Shown in pieces: positions 54,529 through 64,000 of a stretch of DNA of 64,000 nt. How positions within the stretch are numbered: position 1 is the stretch's first letter; each line of letters starts with the position of its first letter. The position numbers were made by a program, and so were the translations under genes. The DNA is taken from contig JAMWFC010000100.1 of the NCBI GenBank assembly GCA_027475525.1, positions 1 to 64,000 of the forward strand, read 5' to 3'. The DNA comes from Macrolepiota albuminosa. Taxonomy: Eukaryota; Basidiomycota; Agaricomycetes; Agaricales; Agaricaceae. The notes beneath the pieces are model-generated. The model saw only the letters and a list, made by a program, of their open reading frames with translations, was not told the DNA's origin and searched no databases.

Positions 54529-56016
54529 GCAATAGACTTTTGAAAGATGAAACTAATTATGATGTTGAGGACCTCAAGCAAAGAGTAGAGGGAAACAAAG
54601 CCAAGTTCAATGTGGAACAACTGGAGACTTTTGATGCTGTCATGGATTCTGTGAACAACAATTTGGGCAGGATGCTATTCATTCACAGTGCTGGAGGATG
54701 TGGCAAAACCTTTGTCTGCAATACTCTGGCTGCTGCAGTTCGTTCCAATGGAGATGTGGCATTATGTGTAGCATCATCTGGCATTGCTGCCTTATTGTTG
54801 GAAGGGGGTAGGACAGCTCATTCAAGATTCAAAATTCCTATTCAAAATTTCCATTCCTGCTCTTGACACATCCATTGCCAATATCAAGAGAGGAACCCAG
54901 TTATCACAGCTCATACTTCGCACCAAAGTTGTTATTTGGGATGAAGTTCCAATGCAACACAAAAATGCCATTGACTCTGTAGATCGTGGCTTCAGGGACA
55001 TCTTCGATAACGACATTTCCTTTGGTGGAGTTACTGTGGTTTTTGGAGGGGACTTCAGACAAACTCTTCCAGTGGTTCCACATGGACTTAGGCAGCAGAT
55101 GATTGCTGCTTCACTCAAAAGGGGCCGACTTTGGGATCATATTCAAGTCCATTACTTGGTCCAAAATATGAGATTGGATCAGACTGCAGAGAATATTGCT
55201 CATGCAGCTTGGTTGTTGGATGTTGGTGCAGGGAAAAATCTAGGACCTGGAGAAACAGTCAAACTGCCTGAAAGGATGATCTGTGATGACAATTCTATCA
55301 CTGGATTGATTTCTTCCACATATCCTGATATTGGTCATCCTCAAAATGATCAGTATTACCTGGACTGGACTATTCTCTCTGGCAAGAACTCTGATATAGA
55401 GGAGATCAATGCAGAAGTTCTAGAGAGGTATCCAGGGGAAGAAAGGATTTTACAGAGTGCAGATTCTGTTCTCTCTGATAACAGGAATCCTGATGGCCTT
55501 GCCTTATATCCTGTGGAATATCTCAACTCTTTAAAAGCCAGTAGTTTGCCTTTGGCTAAACTGGCTTTGAAGATTGGAGTTCCTGTCATGCTCCTCAAGA
55601 ATCTGGATACAACCAAAGGACTTTGCAATGGAACAAGAATGATTGTCACTCATATCAGCACCAGAGTCCTCAGATGTCGTATTATCAGTGGAGATGCCAA
55701 GTTTGCAGGTTCAACTGTTTTGATTCCAAGGATCAATCTAGATGCCTCTGAAGAGGATTTGCCCATACCATTATGCAGGAGACAGTTTCCAATTCGATTG
55801 GCCTTTGCTATGACTATTAACAAGTCTCAAGGGCAATCAGTCAAGCATGTTGGATTGGACCTTTGATCACCTGTTTTTACACATGGCCAACTTTATGTTG
55901 CACTTTCTCGATGCACATTAGGAGATCGTATCAAGGTGATTTTATCAGAAGAAAATACATCAAAAACAACTGCAAATATTGTATATCAAGAAGTTCTCAA
56001 TGGTTTACAAATGTAA
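54529..56016 (+). pseudogene. Helitron PIF1-like helicase region, decayed
   Basis: Second part of the Helitron transposase, unwinding DNA during rolling-circle transposition. After a TCTTCTAG acceptor at 54,528 the exon reads [16 protein letters not shown]. The helicase motifs are [17 protein letters not shown] (Walker A), [19 protein letters not shown] (Ia), VVIWDEVPM (Walker B), VVFGGDFRQTLPV (III), AMTINKSQGQSVKHVG and [12 protein letters not shown] (V and VI). Defects: a one-base frameshift near 54,840 after FKIP and a TGA at 55,864 just before motif VI. The protein therefore cannot be made intact. The 5' half lies before 48,252, on the other side of the Ngaro element. Confidence 0.88.
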
Positions 56017-56278
56017 GTGTGATTGTTAATTAACTACTTATTACTAACTTTATATTTTAGCATCTAACTTGATACTGTACATATAACTTGGAATTATAGC
56101 ATTGTTTCTTGGGTTTACAAATGTGAGTGTGATGTTTAATTACCTACTTATTACTAACTTTTATATTTTAGCATTTGACTTGATATTTGTTGATACTGTA
56201 CTAATAGAATATATATAACTTGGAATTGTAACATCATTTCTTGATAAATGTGAACTTTCTATTCTTTAACAACATATG

Positions 56279-56432
56279 CTTGAACCAGTAAGACATAATG
56301 AAAGTAAGTCATGATAGAAGTTGAGTTATGAATATACATATTTGGAACCCCTAACCTTGAACCAGTAAGACATAATGAAAGTAAGTCATGATAGAAGTTG
56401 AGTTATGAATATACATATTTGGAACCCCTAAC
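56279..56432. repeat. Exact 77-bp tandem duplication K
   Basis: Copies begin at 56,279 and 56,356 (CTTGAACCAGTAAG). Exactly 77 bases match. It is in the non-coding tail of the Helitron. Confidence 0.97.
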
Positions 56433-56652
56433 TGAACGAAGTGAGGTTGGGATGAAGGCTGAGTTACTTATATACATACTTGGAGCCCTAACCGAACGAA
56501 GTGAGGTTGGGGTGGAGGCTAAGTTACTTATACATACTTGGAGCCCTAACCAAACGAAGTGAGGTTAGGGTGGAGGCTTAGTTGGGGGGGGTTTGAGGGC
56601 AAAGCCCCCAACGAGCTACGAAATTCGTGCCGAAGGCACGAATTATAGCTCG

Positions 56653-58449
56653 TCTATATAGAATGGGACAACCATTTCATGGGAATTATTGATTAGTCAG
56701 TTCTGACTAAAGCTAACAAATACTTCCTTTTTCATTTGTTTTTTGGTAGATGTATGTATAAAATGCTTAGAAATTTGAAGGAAAATCACCAAAAAAATTA
56801 GGAAAAATTCAGAGGCTACTAATACACTGATTGTGAATTTTTTCAGGTTTATAAATGCTTAAAGAAATCTTAAAGATTCAAGAAAAATTCATTGCTCTGT
56901 TTTTCAGGAGATGTTAGTGGAAAATGCTCAAATAATTCCAGGAAAATCACCAGAAAATCAGGAAAAATTCAAAGGCTACTAATATACTGATTTTTTAGTT
57001 TTTTAAAGATTTATAAATGCTGAATAAAATCCGAAAAATTCAAGAAAAATTCAATTTAGCTTACAATAATACTTTGAGAGTTGTGGAAAGAGCACTGAGT
57101 TGTGAAATGCGGGAATAAGCACTGAGTTGTGAAATGCGGAGGCCTTAACTGAACAAAGTGAGGCTGAGGCCGGGAATGAGCACTGAGTTCTCTATACATA
57201 CTTGGAGCCCTAACTGAATAAAGTGAGGTTAGGGTGGAGGCTTGGGTTTGGGGGCAAAGCCCTCAACGAGCTACGAAATTCGTGCCAAATGCACGAATCT
57301 TTATATAGAATGCAACAAGGCCTGGAAATTGATCTGATTAGTCAGTTTTGACAGTTTCTGACTAAGGCTGACAAATACTTCCTTTTTTGTTTGTTTTTTG
57401 ATAGATGTAAATATAAAATGCTTAGAAATTTGAAGGAAAATCACCAAAAAATCAGGAAAAATTCAGAGGCTACTGATACACTGATTGTGATTTTTTTGAG
57501 GTTTATAAATGCTTTAAGAAATCTGAAAGATTCAAGAAAAATTCATTGCTCTGTTTTTCAGGAGATGTTAGTGGAAAATGCTCAAATAATTCCAGGAAAA
57601 TCAAAGATTCAAGAAAAATTCATTGCTCTGTTTTTCAGGAGATGTTAGTGGAAAATGCTCAAATAATTCCAGGAAAATCAACAGAAAATCAGGAAAAATT
57701 CAAAGGCTATTAATATACTGATTTTTAGTTTTTTAAAGATTTATAAATGCTGAATAAAATCCGAAAAATTCAAAAAAAATTCAATTTAGCTTACAATAAT
57801 GCTTTGAGAATTGTGGAAAGAGGACTGAGTTGTGAAATGCTGAGGCCTTAACCAAACAAAGTGAGGTTGAGGCTGGGAATGAGCACTGAGTTGTGAAATG
57901 CTGAGGCTTAGTTGGGGGGGGGTTTGGGGACGAAGCTCCCAACAAGCTATGAAATTCATGCCAAAGGCACAAATCATAGCTCGTCTCTATATAATGCTAC
58001 GACGCCTGGGAAAAACTAATGCTGACCAAGGCTAACCAAGAACCTTCCTTTTAGGGTAATAACATAAGAGTTGGCTCATTTCATTAGAAATGCTTAGAAA
58101 ATTCAGATAAAATCACTGAAAAATTAGAAAAAATTTGAGGCCTACTGATACACTGACTTGAGTTTTTCTGAGATTTATAAATGCTTAAAAAAATCTGAAA
58201 AATTCAATTTAGCTTACAATAATGCTTTGAGAGTTGAGGCAAACTGGGATTGAGCATTGAGTTGCGATTACCAAGGCCTTAAACCAAACAAAGTGAGGTT
58301 GAGGCTGGGATTGAGCATTGAGTTGCAATTATCAAGGCCTTAAACTGAACAAAGTGAGGTTAGGGTGGAGGCTTAGTTGGGGGAGGAGTTTGGGGGCAAA
58401 GCCCCCAACAAGCTATAAAATTTGTTCTGAAGGCATGAGTTGTAGCTCG
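56653..58449 (+). repeat. Three head-to-tail Helitron tail modules
   Basis: Each module starts with a CTATATA(G/A)AATG-like motif and has a TAGTCAG..CTGACTAA block or its remnant. It then carries AAATCAGGAAAAATTCA repeats, a block with GAACAAAGTGAGGTT, and finally GGCAAAGCCC.. followed by a GAGCTA..GCTC inverted repeat. The second ends without the distal arm of the hairpin. Modules are 40-60 percent as long as the autonomous 3' region and carry no coding sequence. Confidence 0.75.
57526..57681. repeat. Exact 77-bp tandem duplication I
   Basis: Copies begin at 57,526 and 57,603 (AAAGATTCAAGAAAAATTC), period 77, 79 matching bases. It lies in a tail module. Confidence 0.97.
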
Positions 58450-58519
58450 TCAAAACTGATAGAGCAATAGCCATTTGAAAATATTCATTTATTGAAACAG
58501 TTTTTTGAGCATCTCTAAT

Positions 58520-59560
58520 TTTAGTATCTAGTACTTTGTATGTCCTCCATTTACCTTGATAACTGCTTGAATCCTTCTAGGCATGCTTTCTATTAGTCTT
58601 TGGCATACCTCTGGTGGTATTTCATCCTACTTCTTTGCAACCCTCCTATAATTCATGCACACTATGAGATGGTGTTTCATACTGCCTATATTGCTTCTTG
58701 AGGTACTCTCAGAGATGTTCAATAGGGTTGAAATCAGGGGATTGAGCTGGCCACCAAAGGACATCAAAGTCGTTGTCCTCAAACCACTTGTCAGCCCTCT
58801 TGGAGTTGTGTTTGGGGTCATTGTCCTGTTGAAAGTAGCAGGCACTCTCCTCCATTTCCAACTTCTCAAAGCTCTTCTTTGTTCTATAATCCAAAATTTC
58901 ACAGTACTGCTTTGCATTCATGATCCCCACCACCTTTATAAGCTTTTCTACCCCATTACAACCCATACAGCCCCATACCATGAGATTATTCTCTCCTCCA
59001 TGCTTCACAGTAGGTGTAGTTGTTCAGTCTGAAATGCCTTCTCCTTGTAGCTTCCACATATACTGCTTTCCATTTGACCCAATCCTGTTAATCTTTGTTT
59101 TATCTGTCCACAACATCCTTTTCCAGTCCTCTATAGTCCAGTTCTGATGCTCCTGAGCCTATTTAAGCTGTAGTTGTCAATGTCTAGCTTTGAGCATAGG
59201 AACTTTTCTCTTGGTAGCAGACTGACACCCCTCCTCCTTCAACACATTCTGAACAGTCTGAGAAGAGACAGGGTTGGAAATGATGTTGTTGATAAAATTG
59301 GTGGCCTGGACAGCTGTATCAAGTCTCCCAGTTGAGATTTGGTGAACAATAGTCTGTTTATTGTGTGGAGTAAGCTTAGCAGGATGGCCTTTAGAATAGT
59401 TTTTCTTGTCTATTTCCAACTCTCTACTGATTCTTCCAATAGTAGACTTCTCTGGACCAGTTTTGGCCTCAATCTAGTGCAGAGAATACCCTTCAGCAAG
59501 AAGAGAAGCAATAACAGAGTATTGTGCAGGAGGAGTAACTTTCATGATAGTGGTTGAAGG
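58520..59560 (-). pseudogene. Tc1/mariner transposase, decayed (element 1)
   Basis: Minus-strand pieces of a Tc1-family transposase. An N-terminal helix-turn-helix part is visible near 59,177-59,419 (GHPAKLTPHNKQTIVHQ, SSQTVQNVLKEEG). The catalytic part at 58,709-59,008 has ENNLMVWGCMG, YFQQDNDPKHNSK (second Asp) and PAQSPDFNPIEHL (catalytic Glu). The spacing of the second Asp and Glu is 34 residues (DD34E). Stops interrupt the frame between these parts and after the Glu. Confidence 0.85.
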
Positions 59561-59735
59561 CCAAGATGTGGTTCAACTATCTTGAACCACTTCCAAATAT
59601 ATTTAAACATGGTCACATGACCTTGTCTGTATTCCCACATGCAACTTACTCCTTGGTTCTGACTAAAACAGAAATAAACCTGAAAAATTAGAGATGCTCA
59701 AAAAACTGTTTCAATGAGTGAATATTTTAAAATGG

Positions 59736-59889
59736 CTATTGCTCCATCAGTTTTGATCCAAATTACATAGGTTTAGGTTTATTCTGTAGCTATAATTCCA
59801 TAGTAGTCTACACTATTGCTCCATCAGTTTTGATCCAAATTACATAGGTTTAGGTTTATTCTGTAGCTATAATTCCATAGTAGTCTACA
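59736..59889. repeat. Exact 77-bp tandem duplication J
   Basis: Copies begin at 59,736 and 59,813 (CTATTGCTCCATCAG). Exactly 77 bases match. It lies in the right inverted repeat of Tc1 element 1. Confidence 0.97.
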
Positions 59890-59984
59890 TGATTTAATCA
59901 GGATTTTAGGTACTTCCCATCCTTCATGCCAATGCCATTTTTTAAAAAGTATAAAACATTGGAATAGTTTTTTGAGCCACTGTA

Positions 59985-60793
59985 CATCTTACTATGGCAT
60001 CCTAGTTGTTTCCAAACTTGATGACATATTGCTTGCATAGTTATACACCTCCTTGAAATCTATCACCTGCGCATTATTGTGATCATGCTCAGGAAAAAGT
60101 GCATGGAAGACCAGTTGGGTGAATGTCTGCAAGATAGTGAGTATGTCTCTCAGTGTCTGAAGTTCATCGAGCCCACCATGGCAAGGAAATGGTTATCAAT
60201 GATAAGAACTTGGAAAGGCCAAAGTGTGAGCCCAATGTAATAGAAAAGGGATGATCTGTCTTATTTGATTGAGGCACAAATGATGTCCTTGCTGATAGTA
60301 TGATATGAGCATTTTTTAATTCCTCCTATAACTACTTCTCTTTGTTGATATCTATGTATGTATAGCATCTCATCATCATCAACAAAGTGATTTTTTTTGG
60401 GGGCCACTTAATTCATAACCACCATGTGCTCTGCTAATTTCAGTAGCCACAGCTGTGCCTAACAGGCCCTCTGCATTATATCCTGCTCTAATCAAGATGA
60501 GCCTTATAGGCTCCAAGGCCCCCCCTATATGCTCACACCAAGTGGTTGTGTACTGTGCACTGTGCTGCTGTGCCAGTAAGCCAAGTCCCTCAAATAGGTT
60601 ACAGGCTCTAGACTCAGTGAAACTGAATATCAGTCATATATGAACTTTCTCTTTCCTTTCCTTTTCAGAGATGTGTTGATGTTGCATTCAAGCCACACCC
60701 TTGATAGATTTCCAACCGCTCATCTGATGTGCTCAAGTAAATGCCTATAGATTGAAACCCTAACTGCTTGCTCACCAAGACTGAACCAAGCCA
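59985..60793. other. Spacer between Tc1 elements, no gene recognised
   Basis: About 800 bp of CpG-poor sequence with no open frame showing a motif. It may be older repeat sequence into which both Tc1 elements inserted. Confidence 0.5.
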
Positions 60794-60795
60794 TA

Positions 60796-62412
60796 TACTG
60801 GCTCAAAAAACTGCCCCAATATTTGGCCTTTTTGGAAAAATTCACATGATATGCAACAATTACCTAGGCAAAAAATTGTAAAAGATCACATGACATACAT
60901 CTGCATCCTGGCTTTATAATGATGTATAGATCATGTGATTTGGACAAGAACTTGCTGATTAATAAATCAAACAAAATATTCAATCATTGGGGCAGTTTTT
61001 TGACCCACTCTAATTTACTCTAATTTTCATATCTAGTACTTGGTATGGCCTCCATTTGCCTTTATAACTGCTTTGATCCTTCAAGGCATGCTCTCTATGA
61101 GGCTTTGGCATACTTCTGATGGTATTTCATTCCACTTCTTGACCACTCTCTTCCACAACTCATGCACTCCTTTAGGGGGAACCTCATACTCCAAAAGTTT
61201 GTGCTTGATGTAAACCCAGAGGTGTTCAATGGGATTGAGGTCAGGGAATTGGGCAGGCCAGGATATAACAATGATGTTATTATCAGAAAACCAGATTGTT
61301 GCCTGTTTGGAGGTGTGTTTTGAGTCATTGTCATGCTGAAAATATTGTCCTTCCTCCTCTATTTCCAACTTCTCAAAGCTTTCCACCACTCTCTCATCCA
61401 AAATCTCACAATACTGTGCAGCATTCATTGTTCTCTGAACTTCTATGAGCTTCCCTACTCCATTCCAACCCATGCAGCTCCATACTATTAAATTGTTTTC
61501 TCCTTCATGCTTGACAGTTGGTGTAATGATATGGTCAGATAGTGGTTCTCCTGGAATTTTCCACACATATACCTTCCCATCTGATCCAGTCTGATTAATC
61601 TTTGTCTCATCACTCCACAAAACCCTTTTCCAATCCTTCACTGTCCAGCTTTCATGATACTGAGCAAACTTGAGCCAGTTTGCACAATGAGCAACATTGA
61701 GCATAGGAACTTTCTTATTTGTTGCTGAGCAAAAACCTGCCTCCTCCAATGCATTCCTGACTGTCTGAGAATCGAAAGGACTGAAGATGACAGAATTAAT
61801 GAACTGTGTAGCTTGAGCAGCATTATTCAGCTTCCCAGTAGTAATTTGATGAATAATAAACTATTTGTCACATGCTGTAAGCTTGAAAGGATGACCTCCA
61901 GGATGATTCTCTTTGTTGCTCTCCAGTTCTTTGCTGATCCTCTTCACAGTGCCCTTTCTCAGGCCAGTTTTTGCTTGGATTTAATGCTGAGAATACTCCT
62001 CATTAAGAAGAAAGCAACAGAAGAGCGATTGGCAGCAGAAACAGAGTTGCATAATGGTAGTAGAGTGTCAAGAAGGTGATTAACTGAAGTTGAACATGTC
62101 AAATTAGTACAAGCAAGGTCACATGACATTGTTTATACTTCCTACAAGGTGTTTCCATCTTCTACTGCTGAAAAGTATTGAGAAAATATGAAAATTAAAG
62201 TGAGTCAAAAAACTGCCCCAATGATTGAATATTTTGTTTGATTTATTGATAAGCAAGTTCTTGTCCAAATCACATGAGCTATACATCATTATGACGCCAG
62301 GATGCAGTTGTATGTCATGTGATTTTCTACAATTTTCTGCTTAGGTAATTGTTGCACACCATATGAATCTTTTCAAAAAGGCCAAATATTGGGGCAGTTT
62401 TTTGAGCCAGTG
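60796..62412 (-). mobile_element. Tc1/mariner element 2 with long inverted repeats
   Basis: Bounded by TA at 60,794-60,795 and 62,413-62,414. The inverted repeats are about 210-220 bp. The outer ends read TACTGGCTCAAAAAACTGCC (left) and, on the minus strand, CACTGGCTCAAAAAACTGCC (right). Each inverted repeat has a second, inverted copy of CTCAAAAAACTGCCCCAAT near its inner end (about 60,985 and 62,200). The transposase reads on the minus strand. Only scattered substitutions separate the two inverted repeats. Confidence 0.9.
61020..62069 (-). pseudogene. Tc1/mariner transposase (element 2), nearly intact
   Basis: DNA transposase cutting at TA sites. The catalytic part is open from 61,749 down to about 61,030. 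It has RVLWSDETKINQTG (first Asp), YFQHDNDSKHTSK (second Asp) and PAQFPDLNPIEHLW (Glu), with 34 residues between the second Asp and the Glu. LWKRVVKKWNEIPSEV and GGHTKY form the C-terminus. Upstream, the helix-turn-helix part (KGTVKRISKELES, GHPFKLTACDK) is interrupted by two stops: a TAA after EYSQH and a TAG after ACDK. The TAG would be CAG in a neighbouring copy, a C-to-T change. The element is thus likely non-autonomous now. Confidence 0.85.
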
Positions 62413-62414
62413 TA

Positions 62415-63706
62415 GGCAAGGATGTTCTAATGATAGTGAAATGCATAGCATCCCAACCTTGTGAGGCCATACTGGAGTATTGCTTCTCATAGTTGCTCTG
62501 ATATACAAGGATATATGGAGGAGCTCACATGGACATATGCCTGGAAGTTTACTAGTATCCAGAATTACAAATCAAGGGTGGTAACATGTAAATGTGGAAC
62601 AGAAAAATTTTCAGCAACATCTCTCAACTAGAGGATCTAAAGAAATGCCTCCAACTTGCTAGCCTGGAAAAGCAGAAGGGTGTTAAGAGTTATGACAAGA
62701 AACACAGGCAATTTACTTGCAGTATGGATTCTGATATGGACTATTCTAATGATAAAGCCACTGTCCAATCTCCTGTGACCAGCCCTCTCCCAGTTGCTTC
62801 TTTCTCACCAGGTCTTGAGAGTCTGAATATATTGATAAATACAAATAAGCTATTGGATGATAATAATGCCAACTGTGGTTGGATATGCTGGACGTATATG
62901 CAGTACAATGTCATCTCCAGTGCCTGACATATATAGTTTATATAGTTGTAAGGAGTTCTGACAGGGTCCCAGTGTGCTTGAGCAGATGTGATAGAACAAT
63001 GCACTAGATAATAATGCCTTGGGTGCTACCTAGCAAATGGTAAGCACCATAGCTTAAGCAGAGATAAAAAGAAAAAGATCTCAAACCTCCCAATTCTTTG
63101 AAGTTGGTGAATAGAGGGTGCTGAAGGGCTGATAAATAATGATTAAGGTAGACCTGCAATAACACGCCAAGCTGTTCTGTATCAAATATGGTCACTAGAG
63201 TCTTCTGTATGTCAAGTGTCAGCCAACCTATAATGTCTTTTGATGTGCTCAGTCCAAGTAGAAGCCTATCATCTCCTTCCAACTGAAAAATTGACTGTCC
63301 TCAGTCAAACACCATCATTAATTTGACTATGCTATGGTCCATATGATGCTTTCAGCACCTTATAAAAGTTGTTTCCAGCTCTTCTCCTTCTCATGTTTTT
63401 TGTCCAATATTTTTAGCATATCTAATTTTGATGCCTCTGCCCTTCGCAATTTCCTGGCCAAAGCCTCTTATTTGTTTGGTCATGCTAAGTCTGTCAGTCC
63501 CACAGATGCACCACAAACTGTCTCTGGCATAATGCAGCTTTATCGGCGGTGGTTGGTGGTTCATGGCTCTGACAGTTTCTGGGTGCAGGGTGTTGAGGTT
63601 TGTGAGTAGTGCATGGCCTGGTACTGCAAATATGAAGGTGCCAATTGGTTGCACCTGTTCATAGATTTGTTCATAAGTTTTTGTAAGGGCAACCTCTAGA
63701 AGCGGT
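62415..63706. other. Repeat-rich region, no gene recognised
   Basis: CpG-poor sequence. Open frames at 62,592-62,927 (plus) and 63,004-63,282 and 63,391-63,771 (minus) have no motif I recognise. The last runs out of the adjacent LTR-like repeat and might belong to the interior of an unknown LTR element. Confidence 0.4.
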
Positions 63707-64000
63707 GGCTCAGTCACACAGCTGGCAGAGGGAGATCCAAAATATATTAGAATATATACTGACAATATCAAGGTAACTACTCACCTGGCAGAGAGAGATC
63801 CAAAGAGAACAAGTCTAGGGATTCCCTATGCCAGGTTGGATGCTTCTGGGGCCTCTGAAGCATGGGAAACAACTGTACAGTACAACAAAACCTTAAAAAC
63901 TCGAAAATTGCCTACACAAACACTTGTACAAATAAGGGGCAAACTCTGGCAAATTCTGGCTTATATAAGCGGTCTGGAAGCGGTGCTGAATGGGCCCACA
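63707..64000 (-). repeat. LTR-like repeat, copy 2 (inverted)
   Basis: On the minus strand this begins TGTGGGCCCATTC exactly at the window edge and ends TGACTGAGCCA, homologous to 2,557-2,837. The shared CTTATATAAGCCAGA block and the pyrimidine-rich end confirm the match. It keeps more CpG than copy 1 (ACCGCTTCCAGACCGC), so it is younger or less decayed. Confidence 0.55.

Larger units (their letters stand above)
42844..58449 (+). mobile_element. Helitron with tandem tail modules
   Basis: This insert begins TCTCTATATAATGCGACG and ends TTGTAGCTCG. The autonomous-type unit runs 42,844-56,652 and carries Rep and PIF1-like helicase regions. Its end has a hairpin-forming block (CGAGCTACGAAATTCGTGCC paired with GGCACGAATTATAGCTCG). 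Three shorter modules follow head to tail, 56,653-57,297, 57,299-57,983 and 57,984-58,449. They have the same start and end motifs but no coding sequence. The ends differ from the textbook TC..CTRR, so the class assignment rests on the proteins. The 6-bp TCAAAA appears on both sides (42,838-42,843 and 58,450-58,455). Confidence 0.8.
42708..59982 (-). mobile_element. Tc1/mariner element 1, split by a Helitron
   Basis: The two halves of one element lie at 42,708-42,843 and 58,450-59,982. The outer ends are inverted copies: TAGTGGCTCAAAAAACTG at the left and CAGTTTTTTGAGCCACTG-type at the right (read as CAGTGGCTCAAAAAACTA on the minus strand), each next to TA. The left half continues after the insertion with the block that pairs with the right inverted repeat (AAAACTGATAGAGCAATAGCC against its complement at about 59,735-59,755). 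Without the insertion and the 77-bp duplication, the element would be about 1.6 kb, like element 2 at 60.8 kb. The transposase is decayed. Confidence 0.85.

Noticed and set aside
56430..56640. CCCTAACC motifs considered as telomere-like repeats
   Set aside because: The motifs are isolated and belong to the repeated GAACGAAGTGAGGTT block of the Helitron tail; there is no tandem TTAGGG run.
62592..62927. Open frame of 111 codons
   Set aside because: No motif, CpG-poor repeat context and no plausible promoter or splice structure.

Overview
The window comes from a filamentous basidiomycete fungus, most likely an agaricomycete. Genes in the gene-rich part are split by many introns of about 50 bp with GT..AG ends. 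The gene set fits this group: a homeodomain factor, a BRD7/9-type bromodomain protein, SMYD-like SET proteins, a cytochrome b5-fused desaturase and a FAB1 lipid kinase. The mobile elements (Ngaro, chromovirus, Helitron, Tc1) are also typical. No search was run; all names rest on motifs read in the sequence.

Layout. 1-5.6 kb is AT-rich, CpG-poor repeat debris with LTR-like copies and an inverted Helitron-type tail module. 5.6-30.2 kb is gene-rich: an SDR oxidoreductase, an unclear stretch, a Topors-like RING ligase, a homeodomain gene (minus), a bromodomain gene, two tandem SET-domain paralogues, an intron-containing tRNA-Asp, a FAB1-type PI3P 5-kinase (minus) and a lineage-specific protein. 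30.3-36.0 kb is an apparently intact Ty3/gypsy chromovirus with matching 203-bp LTRs and a 5-bp target duplication. 37.0-38.9 kb is a front-end desaturase (minus). From about 39 kb to the end the sequence is repeat-dominated.

The right half is a nested stack. A Tc1/mariner element (42,708-59,982) is split by a decayed Helitron plus three tandem tail modules (42,844-58,449). A CpG-rich Ngaro-type tyrosine-recombinase retrotransposon (48,254-54,479) sits inside a roughly 51-bp intron of that Helitron. A second Tc1 element follows at 60.8-62.4 kb.

A strong caution for any reader: eleven places carry a head-to-tail duplication with a period of exactly 77 bp, unrelated in sequence from place to place. 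This looks like contigs joined without trimming a 77-base k-mer overlap. It breaks several reading frames artificially, including the homeodomain C-terminus and three places in the Helitron.
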